Origin: Amycolatopsis tucumanensis
Lineage (GTDB): Bacteria; Actinomycetota; Actinomycetes; Mycobacteriales; Pseudonocardiaceae
Length of the DNA stretch: 64,000 nucleotides
NCBI RefSeq assembly: GCF_021654135.1
Contig: NZ_JAKGSD010000010.1
Coordinates: 11,572 to 75,571 of the forward strand
Direction: 5' to 3'
Of this stretch, positions 1 to 10,569 are shown piece after piece. Position 1 is the first letter of the stretch, and each line of letters opens with the position of its first letter. The notes beneath the pieces are model-generated. The model had not been told where the DNA came from. It ran no database searches and was given only the letters and a program-made list of their open reading frames with translations. A program made the position numbers and the translations under genes.

Positions 1-180
1 CCACCAACCCTCACCCCGGCCGCGCGCCGGAAGGGGGCACCGGCTCGGCAACGCACCTACCGCCAACCCTCACCGGCCGCGCGCCAGGAGGGGGGCACCA
101 GCGCAGCAACGCCCACCACCAACCCTCACCCCAGCCGCGCGCCGGAAGGGGGCACCAGCGCAGCAACGCCAGGCCAAGCC
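1..180. repeat. GC-rich minisatellite, about 57 bp unit, three copies
   Basis: Three imperfect tandem copies start at 6, 65 and 121 (spacings 59 and 56 bp). Each begins AACCCTCACC, contains GCGCGCC, then a G-rich run followed by GCACC, and ends with CAACGC. The array is cut by the window edge, so its real length is unknown. It lies directly downstream (3') of the minus-strand TPR gene. Each unit can fold around its GGC-CGCGC-GCC core. I see no gene in 1-214. Confidence 0.8.
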
Positions 181-214
181 TGCCGCGCCGGCGTCGACAG
201 GCCGGCCGGGGAGA

Positions 215-2926
215 TCAGCGGTCGCCGCGGTGGCGGCCGTTTCCGGGCTCGCTGCCGTTGCGTCCGTGGCCGTTGACGGGCCGCGGCTCGGAGGACGATT
301 GGTTGCCGAGTCGCTTCACGAGCGCCGCCGCGCTCGCGGTGCCCGCCTGGTGTTCGGCGAGCGCGCGGGCGAGCAGGTCCGCGAGGCCGGCGTCCTCGGG
401 CAGGTCGTCGTCCGGCACGCCGGTCAACTCGGTGCGGAACGGCTCGCCGAGGCCGTCGTCCTGCAGCACCGGCGCGTTCGTGAAGGGAGTCTCCGATGTG
501 CTGTTGCTGGGAGCCGGTTCGCTGTCCGTGTCGGTGGAGTCGTCCCACGGCGCCAGCGACGGTGGCAATCGCAAGCGCGGCAACCAGTTGTCGATGACCG
601 GCATGCTCGGCGCAGGCTCGTTCTCACTGCGCGCCTCGGATTCGGCCCGCCCCGCCGGCGAGACGTCCGCCCGGCTGACCGGCTCCGCATCCGCGCTCAA
701 CCACGACTCACTCGACGAGCCAACGTCCTCCCGGGCGGTGTCCTCGCGGCGCGTGCCCGAGTCGCCGCTGAGGGTCGTGCTCTCGTCGGCTCGTCCGGCA
801 GAATCCCGGCCCGCATCGACGGACTCACCGCGGACGCCCTCGCCCACAGCTTCGGGCGCGACGGATTCCCGGCTCGGGCCGTCCTCAGCGCGGCGACGTC
901 CACCAGACTCGGGCTCCCCCGTGCCAGGCGCGCGACGGTGCCCGCCCGACTCGGGCTCTCCCGTGCCAGGCGCGCGCCGGCGCCCGCCACCCGCACCGGT
1001 GCTGACCCCCAGCCGGTCCAGCACGCTCCGCGCCGCGACCGACCCGTGCTCCGAATCGTGCCGAGTCTTCCGGGACGCCCGCGTGTCAGCGCGCTCCGAG
1101 CGGGAAATCGCCACGATCTCGGACGACACCTCATTCGGCGAGACGTCAGCCGATTGCCCAACCGACTTCTCCTCGGCCCGCCGACGCCCTCCGGCTGTCC
1201 GCCGCTCGGATTCCAACGGCATCCCGGACGCGGCCGTCTCGGGCCGCCGGTACCGCACCACGTCGCCAGAAGCCGGTTCGGACCGCGACATACCCGCGTC
1301 AGACCGCACCGACTCGCGTGAGTCGAGGCGCGAGACCGCCGCGACCTCGTCAGCTCGGTCCCGCACCGACTCACGCTGCCCGAGCGACGCTGCCGCGCTC
1401 TCGTCCGCCTTCGCTCGCGCGGGCTCACGTTCGGACCGGCCCACCTCGTCCGCTCGCGAGGTCCGCTCCAACCGCGACGCGGCCCCGATCTCATCCCACC
1501 GCGAAACCTGTGCCGCATCCTCGGCGCGGGAGACCTTCGCAACGTCCGGACGCTTGTCGGCGGGTTCGGGCGCCAGCGACCAGCTCGGCCGTTCGCTGTT
1601 GTTCCGGCTCTGTTCCGCCGCCACACGAGGCCGTGGGGCGTCCCCGTTCCCGGTCGCGACCTCGGCGCTGGGCTCACGGCTGGCCGGAACCTTCGGCTCG
1701 GGCACCGACAACGGCGCGACCGCAACGGAAGCACTCGTTCCCTCGCCCGCAGGCACCGACCCGAGCACGCGGTCCAGGTCGACCTCGTGCCCGCCACCGC
1801 CGAACTCTCCGGCGAGCAGTCCCACCGCCTGGCGGCGGGCCCGCGCGTGGATGTGCTCGGCCGCACGCGCCAGCTGCAGGCACTCGATGGCTTCGGCGTA
1901 GCGGCCGAGGCGCTCCTCGACGTGTGCCAGCTCTGTCCACAGCCGCCCGGTCAACGCGTGCAACTCGTGCCGTTCCGTGGCGTGCACGGCATCCCGCAGC
2001 ATGCGCGCGGCCGCCTCCACACTGCCGGAGGGCAGCAAGACCCGGGTGGCGATCGCCATCCGGAGCCATCCCGCCGGGGCGACCGACGCGGCCCGCGCCG
2101 GTTCGTCCAGCACCGACTGCGCGAGGTCCAGCGCGTTCCTGCCGTCCCCGCGGTCGAGCAGCGAGCACACGAGCTGGAGCACCAGCCGGACCCGCACCAC
2201 ACCACCGTCGTGTTGCGCGTCCTCCAGCTGTTCGAGAAAACCGAGCCCCGTGCGCGCCGCGTCGGCCGCGCCGATGACGTCCCCGTGTCGACGCCGATGC
2301 GCCGACACCGCGACCCGCAGCAGCGACCGCGCGAGCAGCCGCCCGTCACCGTCGAGGTCGTCGTCCGCCCCGCACAACCGGTCCGCCTCGGCAAGGGTCT
2401 TGTCGAGCTCCAGCTTGCGCCCGAACTGCGCCAGACACGCCACCAGCTGGCTCAGCACCGCCGCCTTCCGCGCACCGCCGAAACTGGACGCGTCCAGCAC
2501 CGGCCGCAGCGCGGCGAGCCCGGTGAGGGGCGCACCGACGCTGCGGGCGCAGACGGCGAGGTCGGTGCGCAGCTGCGCCGCGAGCGTCGTCTGCCCCGTG
2601 TCCTCCGCGGCACGCAAAGCAGCCACGGCACGCCCCACCGTCGGCGCGCGCAAACCGAGACGAACCCGCGCGGACACCGCGAGTCCCTCGCCACGCACCC
2701 ACAGCTCCTCGGCCCCGGCGGCCTCGGCCAGGGCCGCCGCCCGCTCCCCAAGCACGAGCGCCAGCTCGGGCGCGCGCAGCTCGAAGTCGGCGGCCTGGCC
2801 GAGCAGGCGCTCGACCGCGGCGATCTCCGCGCTCCGGCCGCCGTCCTGCGGACGCGAACCGGATCGGCTGTGCTGGGTGGCTACCAAGGGGACTCCGCTT
2901 CCGTGTCGGCTCGAGCGTGCTAGCAC
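215..2926 (-). CDS. TPR-like protein with long low-complexity region
   Basis: Function unknown. Residues about 30-370 are alanine- and leucine-rich helical repeats resembling tetratricopeptide repeats, typical of protein-protein interaction scaffolds. Residues about 375-800 are low complexity, rich in Arg, Ser, Glu and Asp, and probably disordered. A 42-bp tandem duplication near 906-990 encodes the repeated peptide APGTGEPESGG. A short leucine-rich helix (LADLLARALAEHQ) lies near the C-terminus. The listed start is GTG at 2926. A TTG at 2887 (MVATQHSR...) preceded by CGGAG is an alternative and may be better. It lies 13 bp downstream of ettA on the same strand, so the two are probably co-transcribed. 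There is no signal peptide or membrane segment. The gene is convincing from its codon use; its role is not known. Confidence 0.8.
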   Translation of the reverse strand: MLARSSRHGSGVPLVATQHSRSGSRPQDGGRSAEIAAVERLLGQAADFELRAPELALVLGERAAALAEAAGAEELWVRGEGLAVSARVRLGLRAPTVGRAVAALRAAEDTGQTTLAAQLRTDLAVCARSVGAPLTGLAALRPVLDASSFGGARKAAVLSQLVACLAQFGRKLELDKTLAEADRLCGADDDLDGDGRLLARSLLRVAVSAHRRRHGDVIGAADAARTGLGFLEQLEDAQHDGGVVRVRLVLQLVCSLLDRGDGRNALDLAQSVLDEPARAASVAPAGWLRMAIATRVLLPSGSVEAAARMLRDAVHATERHELHALTGRLWTELAHVEERLGRYAEAIECLQLARAAEHIHARARRQAVGLLAGEFGGGGHEVDLDRVLGSVPAGEGTSASVAVAPLSVPEPKVPASREPSAEVATGNGDAPRPRVAAEQSRNNSERPSWSLAPEPADKRPDVAKVSRAEDAAQVSRWDEIGAASRLERTSRADEVGRSEREPARAKADESAAASLGQRESVRDRADEVAAVSRLDSRESVRSDAGMSRSEPASGDVVRYRRPETAASGMPLESERRTAGGRRRAEEKSVGQSADVSPNEVSSEIVAISRSERADTRASRKTRHDSEHGSVAARSVLDRLGVSTGAGGGRRRAPGTGEPESGGHRRAPGTGEPESGGRRRAEDGPSRESVAPEAVGEGVRGESVDAGRDSAGRADESTTLSGDSGTRREDTAREDVGSSSESWLSADAEPVSRADVSPAGRAESEARSENEPAPSMPVIDNWLPRLRLPPSLAPWDDSTDTDSEPAPSNSTSETPFTNAPVLQDDGLGEPFRTELTGVPDDDLPEDAGLADLLARALAEHQAGTASAAALVKRLGNQSSSEPRPVNGHGRNGSEPGNGRHRGDR

Positions 2927-2939
2927 GGGGCTTCCCCGC

Positions 2940-4616
<1,677 letters not shown>

Positions 4617-4714
4617 GCCCACGATCGTAGAGCCGTGTCACGCGCGACCGAACGCCGGTCACCATCCCGCGACGGACAGTCAACCCCTCGTCACCGTGGA
4701 GAACGCTCCGCTCG

Positions 4715-5212
4715 TCACGGGCCCTGCCCTCCTCGTGGCCCGGCGAGCGCCGGCGCAGGCTCGTCCACGGGCCCGTCCTGCAGGGTTTCGACGGCGGAGC
4801 CGGCAGCGTCCCACAACGGGATCTGGGACGGGACATCGGGTTCGGGCCGCGGGCCCCGCCTCAGCGAGACGCCGCACTGGGCGAGGTTCGGCCCGAGCGC
4901 GAAAGCCTCGAGTTCAAGTTGAGCACGAGACCCGCCGGTGTCCGGGTCAGCGGTGTGCAGCCGCCCGTTGACCACGACCGGATCGCCCCGGCGCAGCCCG
5001 TCCGCGGCCGATACCGCCATCCCGCGGCGGCACACCACCCGCGCCGAGAACCGCCTGCCCGGCACCCACTCCTGTCTGTTCCGGTCGAACCGGCGCTCAT
5101 CGCTGCGCACCCAGAAGATCGCCAGCTCGTGCCTGTCCTGCCCGACCCGCTTGACCGTGATGTCGCTGGTCACCGTGCCCACCAGGGTCACCATCGTCTC
5201 CCCGATCGCCAT
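4715..5212 (-). CDS. ssb: Single-stranded DNA-binding protein, paralogue lacking the acidic tip
   Basis: OB-fold protein that coats single-stranded DNA. The N-terminal 110 residues (GTVTSDITVKRVG..., then FWVRSDERRFDRN) match bacterial SSB. The protein is 165 residues long. The C-terminus ends in Gly/Pro (GPRGGQGP) and lacks the DDDIPF-like acidic tip that recruits partner proteins in canonical SSB. That suggests the second, SsbB-type paralogue of actinobacteria rather than the essential copy next to rpsF. The start is supported by AAGGAGAG upstream of ATG 5212. Two DnaA-box-like sites lie 100-120 bp upstream. Confidence 0.9.
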   Translation of the reverse strand: MAIGETMVTLVGTVTSDITVKRVGQDRHELAIFWVRSDERRFDRNRQEWVPGRRFSARVVCRRGMAVSAADGLRRGDPVVVNGRLHTADPDTGGSRAQLELEAFALGPNLAQCGVSLRRGPRPEPDVPSQIPLWDAAGSAVETLQDGPVDEPAPALAGPRGGQGP

Positions 5213-5308
5213 CGCCGCTCTCCTTCACACTCGTCGTCACCGGCTTGAGATCAAGAGTGCACCGGGAACGAGCGATTGGGAGAGCGAAAGCGAAATCGGC
5301 CGAAATCT

Positions 5309-5335
5309 GTGGATGGTTTCGGGGCGTGTGGACAA
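5309..5335. promoter_or_regulatory. Pair of DnaA-box-like sites upstream of ssb
   Basis: TGTGGATGG at 5309-5317 is degenerate. TGTGGACAA at 5327-5335 is the exact reverse complement of the actinobacterial DnaA box TTGTCCACA. The site starts are 18 bp apart and both have the same orientation. DnaA binding is inferred from consensus only. Confidence 0.45.
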
Positions 5336-5382
5336 CTCGCCGGGCTGATCGGTCGTGATCCCGGAATTGTCGGTGGGCTGTG

Positions 5383-7392
5383 CTAGGGGCGCGGCTTGCC
5401 TTGGTCCGCCATCTGCTTGAGCATCGCGTTGTAGGCCGCCAGCTCCTGGTCTCCGCTGGCCTCCTCGCGGCGGTCCTTCCGCTTCGCCTCGCGCGCGTCG
5501 GCCCGCGACCACTGCACGAGCAACGCGATCAGCACCAGCAGCACCGGGACCTCGCCGGACGCCCACGCGATGCCGCCGCCGAGGCGCTGGTCCGCCAGCA
5601 GGTCGGACACCCACGGCAGGTGCAGCGCCCGGTAGAAGTTGTCGCCGATGATCGTCTGCTTCGACATCAGGATCACGCCGAAGAAGGCGTGGAACGGCAT
5701 CGCGGCGAACATCATCCCGAGCCGGCCGAGGTGCGGCAGGCGCCGCGGAGCCTGGTCCACCCCGATCACCGGCCAGTAGAAGACGTAACCGGCGAGGAGG
5801 AAGTGGGCATTCATCAGAAGGTGTGCCCAGTGGTAGGTCAGCGCCGCGTCGAACAGGCCGGAGAAGTACAGCGCGTAGAACGAACCGACGAACAAGGCCA
5901 GCGCGACGATCGGATGGGTGAGCACGCGGGACACTGGTGAATGCACCGCGGCCAGCAACCACTCGCGCGGCCCCGGCGGAGCGTCCCGGCCCGCGACCGG
6001 CAGCGCCCGCAGCGCCAGCGTCACCGGCCCGCCCAGCACGAACAGCACCGGCGCGATCATCGACAGGAGCATGTGGCTGCCCATGTGCACGCTGAACATC
6101 GCGGGCGAGTAGCGCCCGATGCCGGACGACGTGGCGATCAGCAGCACGAAACACCCGGCCAGCCACGCCACCGTGCGTCCGACCGGCCACTCGATCCCGT
6201 TGCGCCGCAACCGCCGCAGGCCCGCCAGGTAGAGGACGGCCAGCACGATCGCCGCCGTGCCGTAGACGAGGTCGAAGCGCCAGTCGAACAACAGCCGGAG
6301 CACGGTCGGCGCGCCGGGCAGGTCATAGCCGATGAGCAGTTCCGTCGTCGACGGCTGGACGGCCTCCTGCGGCGGCGGGGTGCGGCCGAGCGCGGTGGCG
6401 ATGCCGATCGTGACGAACATGATCAGGACCTCGACCGCGGCCAGCCGCAGCAACTGCCCGCCGCCCTGTCCGTCCACCACCGCGCGCACCCCGCGAGTCC
6501 GCTGCTGCTGTCCGAACACGCCGAGCACCAGCAACGCGACGACCTTCGCCACGACGAGCAGCCCGTACTCGGTGGTGAGCAGGTCGGACAGCGGCAGCCG
6601 GACCAGCGCGTTGACCACGCCGGACACGGCCATCACGATCCAGCAGACCAGCGCCAGCCGGGAGAAGCGGCGCGCCGCGAGCGACAGGTGCTCCCCGCGC
6701 CGCCACCCGAGCGCGAGGAGCGCGACCAGGCCGCCGACCCACAGCGAGGCGGCGATCAGGTGGTAGAGCAGGCTGTTCGTGGCGAGGTCGTGCGAGCCGC
6801 CGCTGGCCGAGTGGCCGGTCACGGCGACCGGGACGAGCCCGGCGACGGACAGCCCGAACAGCACCGCGGTCCAGCCCCACGACAGCGCCAGGCGGCAGCC
6901 GAGCACCAGCACGAGCGCGATGCCAGCCGTCCACAGCCAGGCCTTGGGCTGCTCGATCGCGTCCACCAGGTCCAGCAGGACCTGCGGCGAGAACAGCTCG
7001 GTGACCGGCTTGCCCGCCGCGTCCGCCGCGGTGAACAGGACCGAGGCGAGCGCGGCGAAGAACCACACCCACGCGGCGATCCCGGCCGTGCGCAGCGCCG
7101 CGTACCCGTCCCGCGCCAGCACGCCGGACTTCTGCGGCGGCACCAGGAACGTCGCGAGCAGGAGGGACCCGACGCACACGACCGACGCCGCGTCGGCGAG
7201 CACCCGGACCACGCCGACGCCGTACTGGGTCACGAGGCCCGGCTCGGGCAGGCCGGCGATCTGGTAGGTGGCCCCGCCCGACAGCGCGAGCAGCGCGACG
7301 GCCACCACCGCCGCCAGCAACCCGCACACCAGGAGCAGCGGGAGGACGCTCACCCGGCGCCGGGTCGCGGTCTCGGAAACTTCAGAGGGCAC
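5383..7392 (-). CDS. CopD/CtaG fusion membrane protein (copper resistance D / cytochrome oxidase assembly)
   Basis: Polytopic membrane protein of about 669 residues. The N-terminal half resembles CopD copper-resistance proteins: it starts RVSVLPLLLVCGLLAAVV and has many hydrophobic segments up to about residue 330. The C-terminal half resembles CtaG/Caa3_CtaG, with conserved MFSVHMGSHMLLSM, HWAHLLMNAHFLLAGYVFYWP and MPFHAFFGV, whose His and Met residues suit copper binding. Such fusions are common in actinobacteria and are thought to serve copper handling for cytochrome c oxidase. The start GTG at 7392 gives MPSEVSETATRRR and a clean first membrane segment; an upstream TTG at 7416 would overlap the stop of the MFS gene. 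The C-terminus is charged and cytoplasmic. Confidence 0.88.
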   Translation of the reverse strand: MPSEVSETATRRRVSVLPLLLVCGLLAAVVAVALLALSGGATYQIAGLPEPGLVTQYGVGVVRVLADAASVVCVGSLLLATFLVPPQKSGVLARDGYAALRTAGIAAWVWFFAALASVLFTAADAAGKPVTELFSPQVLLDLVDAIEQPKAWLWTAGIALVLVLGCRLALSWGWTAVLFGLSVAGLVPVAVTGHSASGGSHDLATNSLLYHLIAASLWVGGLVALLALGWRRGEHLSLAARRFSRLALVCWIVMAVSGVVNALVRLPLSDLLTTEYGLLVVAKVVALLVLGVFGQQQRTRGVRAVVDGQGGGQLLRLAAVEVLIMFVTIGIATALGRTPPPQEAVQPSTTELLIGYDLPGAPTVLRLLFDWRFDLVYGTAAIVLAVLYLAGLRRLRRNGIEWPVGRTVAWLAGCFVLLIATSSGIGRYSPAMFSVHMGSHMLLSMIAPVLFVLGGPVTLALRALPVAGRDAPPGPREWLLAAVHSPVSRVLTHPIVALALFVGSFYALYFSGLFDAALTYHWAHLLMNAHFLLAGYVFYWPVIGVDQAPRRLPHLGRLGMMFAAMPFHAFFGVILMSKQTIIGDNFYRALHLPWVSDLLADQRLGGGIAWASGEVPVLLVLIALLVQWSRADAREAKRKDRREEASGDQELAAYNAMLKQMADQGKPRP

Positions 7393-7412
7393 ACGTCGAG
7401 GGTAGGCCCGCC

Positions 7413-8609
7413 TCAAACGGGGAGTTCGGCAGCGGTCCGTTCACGGTGACGTGCGCGACTCGCGCCGACCGCGGCCGGCGCGATGAGCGCCGCCAGAACC
7501 GCTACCAGCACGAACGAAGCGGACAACGAGGTCGCCTGTGCGATACCGCCGATCAGCGGCGGACCGGCCAGGAACCCGGTGTAGGCGACAGTGGTGACGA
7601 ACGCGATCTCGCGCTCCCCACCGCTGCCGTCCGCGCGCTTGCCCGCCTCGCCCGCCAGGCTCAGCGCGACCGGGAACGCGGCGGCCAGACCCGTGCCGGC
7701 CAGCACGAACCCGGCGAAGGCCAGCGCGGCGACCGGGACGAGTGCGGAGACCAGCAGCCCGGCCGCGGCCACGACCGCGCCGATCGCGAGGGTCCGGGTG
7801 GCGCCGAGGCGGCGCTGCACCCACGCGCTGCCGAGCCGGGTGACAGCCATGGCGAGCGAGAACGCGGTGAAGGCGAGCGCGGCGGCGCCCTCGCCCGCGC
7901 CGTGCTCAGTGACCAGCAGCAACGCGGACCAGTCCGAGCTGGCGCCTTCGGCCATCGCGGAACACAGCGGCACCACGGCCAGCAGCCACAGCACCGGGCG
8001 CCGGGTGGGTGCGGTGGTCGCCGGCCGGGCGGCTCGTTCGGTCCGGGGCACCGCACGCGGCAAGCCGTGGTAGACGACCAGCATCACAAGCGCGGTCACG
8101 ATGGCGGCGACCAGGAAGTGCCGCTCAGGTGACCAATGCTGCGCCGCGGCGAGCCCGGCGGCGGCGGACGCGACCAGCCCACCGAAGCTGAAACCGGCGT
8201 GGAAGACCGGCATGATCGCCTTGCCCGTGCGCCGCTCGACGCTGACGCCGCCGATGTTCATCGCCACGTCGAGCCCGCCGTTGGCGAAGCCGAGGCCGAA
8301 CAACGCGACCGCGAGCCACGCCACCGAGCCGACCAGCCCGGTCAGCGACAGCACGACGCACGACAGCAGAGTCGCCACGAGCATCACGGCACGCGCGCCG
8401 AACCGCTCCGACACGCGGCCGGACAGCGGTGCCGCAAGCAGGAGCCCCGCGGTGCCGCCGAGCAACGCCAGCCCCAGTTCGCCCGGACTGGCTCCGACCT
8501 GCTCGGCGAGCGCGGGCACGCGCGGCGCCCACGACCCGTAAACCGCACCGTTGAGCGCGAAGACGACGAAGACCGCTACCCGATCACTGACCCCAATCAC
8601 CCGTCCCAC
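7413..8609 (-). CDS. MFS transporter
   Basis: A 398-residue protein with about 12 hydrophobic segments and the MFS loop motif GRVSERFGAR after segment 2. It also has the glycine-rich helices typical of small-molecule exporters (GFANGGLDVAMNIGG). Substrate unknown. Possible starts are GTG at 8609 and GTG at 8600. It is divergent from the LacI-type regulator at 8667, and a LacI-type palindrome sits between them at 8615-8628, directly upstream of this gene. Repression by that regulator is therefore likely (inference). Its stop lies about 20 bp before the GTG of the CopD-CtaG gene on the same strand. Confidence 0.85.
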   Translation of the reverse strand: MGRVIGVSDRVAVFVVFALNGAVYGSWAPRVPALAEQVGASPGELGLALLGGTAGLLLAAPLSGRVSERFGARAVMLVATLLSCVVLSLTGLVGSVAWLAVALFGLGFANGGLDVAMNIGGVSVERRTGKAIMPVFHAGFSFGGLVASAAAGLAAAQHWSPERHFLVAAIVTALVMLVVYHGLPRAVPRTERAARPATTAPTRRPVLWLLAVVPLCSAMAEGASSDWSALLLVTEHGAGEGAAALAFTAFSLAMAVTRLGSAWVQRRLGATRTLAIGAVVAAAGLLVSALVPVAALAFAGFVLAGTGLAAAFPVALSLAGEAGKRADGSGGEREIAFVTTVAYTGFLAGPPLIGGIAQATSLSASFVLVAVLAALIAPAAVGASRARHRERTAAELPV

Positions 8610-8610
8610 A

Positions 8611-8660
8611 ATGACTTAAGCGCTTCAGAACGTCAAGCCGGTCGGTGATCGGTCTAGACT
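8611..8660. promoter_or_regulatory. LacI-type operator and lacI-like gene promoter
   Basis: The palindrome CTTAAGCGCTTCAG at 8615-8628 has a perfect AAGCGCTT core (8618-8625) with the central CG typical of LacI/PurR-family operators. TAGACT at 8655-8660 is a -10-like hexamer ending 6 nt before the ATG of the regulator, which implies a leaderless transcript. No good -35 is seen. Confidence 0.5.
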
Positions 8661-8666
8661 GCGGCG

Positions 8667-9740
8667 ATGACCGGTACCCGTCGGCGCCGCCCGACGCTCG
8701 ACGACGTCGCCGAAGCGGTGGGCGTCTCGCGGGCGACGGTGTCCAACGCGTACAACCGCCCGGACCAGCTGTCGGCCGAGCTGCGGGACGAAGTGCTGCG
8801 CGTGGCGAAGCGGCTCGGCTACACGGGTCCCAACCCGACCGCGCGCAGCCTCGCCACGCAGCGCTCGGGCGCGATCGCCTTCATGCTCGACACCGGGTTG
8901 TCGGCGGCGTTCTCCGATCCGGCGTTGTCGATCACGCTGGATGCGCTCGCGAGCCGGGTCGATCCGGAAGGGCACGCGCTGCTCCTCCTGCCGGGCGGAC
9001 ACGACGGCGGACCACGGGCGGACCGAGTGCTGGCGGCGCAGGCGGACCTCGCGGTCGCCTACTCGCTGGCGGACAACGCGCCGGCGCTGCGGGCGGTCAA
9101 GCAGCGCGGACTGCCGCTGGTGGTGATCGACCAGCCGATCGTGCCCGGGTCGGCGCGGGTGTCGACGGACGACCGCGGCGGCGCGACGGCCGCGGCCCGG
9201 CACCTGCTGGAGCTGGGCCACCGGCGGTTCGCGATCCTGTCCGCGCAGTGCCTGTCCGAGCCGCGCGGGGGCCCGTTGAGCGCGACGGAGGCGGCGCGGA
9301 GCCGGTTCCTGGACAACCGGGAGCGGCTCGCCGGCTACCTGGAAACCTTGGGGGCGGCCGGGATCGATCCGGACGCGGTGCCGATCTGGGAGGTGTCCGG
9401 ACTGTCGCGGGAGGCGGCCATGCCGGGCGCGGCGGCGTTGCTGGACCGGGAGCCGACCGCGCTGCTGTGCATGTCGGACGAGCTGGCCCTCGCGGCGCTG
9501 GCCGTCGCCCGGCAACGCGGTCTCCGGGTGCCTGCGGACCTGTCGATCGTCGGGTTCGACGACACGCCGCCGGCCGCGTGGTCGGATCCGCCGTTGACGA
9601 CCGTGCGGCAGGACCTCGTGCGCAAGGGGCAGCTCGCCGGGGAACTGGCGCTGCGCCTGCTCTCCGGACAGCGCGCGCCGAAGGCGACCACTTTGGACGT
9701 CGAACTGGTGGTGCGCGGTTCCACGGGTCCCGCCAAATAG
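8667..9740 (+). CDS. LacI family transcriptional regulator
   Basis: A 357-residue repressor. The N-terminal helix-turn-helix (TLDDVAEAVGVSRATVSNAY, residues about 9-28) is followed by the hinge helix region. A periplasmic-binding-protein-like effector domain carries the family motifs VSTDDRGGATAAARHLLELGHRRFAIL and LSIVGFDDTPPAAWSDPPLTTV. The ligand is probably a sugar or nucleoside but cannot be read from sequence. It is divergent from the MFS gene, with an operator-like palindrome between them, suggesting local control and autoregulation. The start ATG at 8667 has no Shine-Dalgarno sequence but a -10-like hexamer close upstream, consistent with leaderless translation. Confidence 0.93.
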   Translation: MTGTRRRRPTLDDVAEAVGVSRATVSNAYNRPDQLSAELRDEVLRVAKRLGYTGPNPTARSLATQRSGAIAFMLDTGLSAAFSDPALSITLDALASRVDPEGHALLLLPGGHDGGPRADRVLAAQADLAVAYSLADNAPALRAVKQRGLPLVVIDQPIVPGSARVSTDDRGGATAAARHLLELGHRRFAILSAQCLSEPRGGPLSATEAARSRFLDNRERLAGYLETLGAAGIDPDAVPIWEVSGLSREAAMPGAAALLDREPTALLCMSDELALAALAVARQRGLRVPADLSIVGFDDTPPAAWSDPPLTTVRQDLVRKGQLAGELALRLLSGQRAPKATTLDVELVVRGSTGPAK

Positions 9741-9780
9741 CAGAGGTTTCGCCCATTCGGCAAGAACGAATTCGGCACCC

Positions 9781-9837
9781 TGTGGACAAGTGCGTTTCCG
9801 AGGCCCCGATCGGGTTAACGGAACCTACTTATCCACA
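9781..9837. promoter_or_regulatory. Two DnaA-box-like sites, opposite orientation
   Basis: TGTGGACAA at 9781-9789 (reverse of TTGTCCACA) and a perfect TTATCCACA at 9829-9837 lie in the 190-bp gap before the I36 gene. They match consensus exactly; binding is inferred. Nothing else is recognised in 9741-9932. Confidence 0.45.
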
Positions 9838-9932
9838 GAAGTAGAAATCCCTGCTGACAGCCCTTCTCCCACCGGCCATTGTGGAGTCCGGAACCGCGCA
9901 CCGCGGAGACCGACTCACAGGGGAGATGAGAA

Positions 9933-10313
9933 ATGTTCGGGAATTTTCGCGCGTATCTGCCGAAGGCGCTCGTCCTGGCCGCGCTGGGACTGTTGACCGC
10001 GGGCGGCATCGCCGAGGCCGAGACCGCGCCGCCGGTCGGGTACGGCTGCGAGCAGGGCGAGTTCTGCGCGTGGTCCGAGGAGTTCTACGGCGGGTCGGTG
10101 CAGTTCCTCGACCTCCGCACGGCCAATCCCGGCGAGTGCATCCCGCTCAGCGGTGACGCGCGGTCGTTCGTGAACCGGCTGGACCGCGAGGTGACGGTGT
10201 ACCAGGGCGAGGACTGCTCCACCGAAGGCGACTTCACCACGTACCCGGGTGGCGGGACGTTCGTGCCGCACGCGCCGTTCGTTGTGCGGGCGATCCAGAT
10301 CTGGGACTACTAG
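9933..10313 (+). CDS. Secreted peptidase inhibitor family I36 protein
   Basis: A 126-residue exported protein. A signal peptide is visible at residues 1-29 (short basic start, hydrophobic PKALVLAALGLLTAGGIAEA). The mature part is a small crystallin-like domain with four cysteines and the characteristic GYGCEQGEFCAWSEEFYGG opening, matching the I36 inhibitor fold of the Streptomyces metalloproteinase inhibitor SMI. The family contains inhibitors, but many members have no tested activity. A good ribosome binding site (GGGGAG) lies about 10 nt before ATG 9933. It stands alone, facing the convergent glycosidase gene. Confidence 0.85.
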   Translation: MFGNFRAYLPKALVLAALGLLTAGGIAEAETAPPVGYGCEQGEFCAWSEEFYGGSVQFLDLRTANPGECIPLSGDARSFVNRLDREVTVYQGEDCSTEGDFTTYPGGGTFVPHAPFVVRAIQIWDY

Positions 10314-10383
10314 GCCGCGCCGCCGCAGACGAGATCGCCGTTCGCCCGCTCCTGGGGACGTGAGTCCGGGCTGGCGGCGGTCC

Positions 10384-10446
10384 GGGAACCGCTTCCCCGC
10401 GGTTCCCGCCCGCGGGCGCGTCGCGGGCACACGGCGCGCCCGCGGG
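10384..10446 (+). terminator. Two strong hairpins downstream of the I36 gene
   Basis: GGGAACC (10384-10390) pairs with GGTTCCC (10401-10407). Next, CCCGCGGGCGCG (10409-10420) pairs perfectly with its complement at 10435-10446 (12 bp, 14-nt loop). There is no U-tract, as is common for actinobacterial terminators, and it may act in both directions between convergent genes. The rest of 10447-10569 contains only a diverged pair of ACCACT-(C)GAAGGT motifs. Confidence 0.6.
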
Positions 10447-10569
10447 TCACCACTGAAGGTTCTCGCCCACGGGCCGAGGTACCAGCCGTGGTCTCGCGCT
10501 CCCGCTTGGTGCCGAAGATCGTCGGCAACACAAGACCGGGATGGTGACACCACTCGAAGGTCCCGGCTG

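Noticed and set aside
5309..9837. DnaA boxes as a chromosomal replication origin
   Set aside because: Only isolated pairs are present; dnaA, dnaN and an AT-rich unwinding region are missing.
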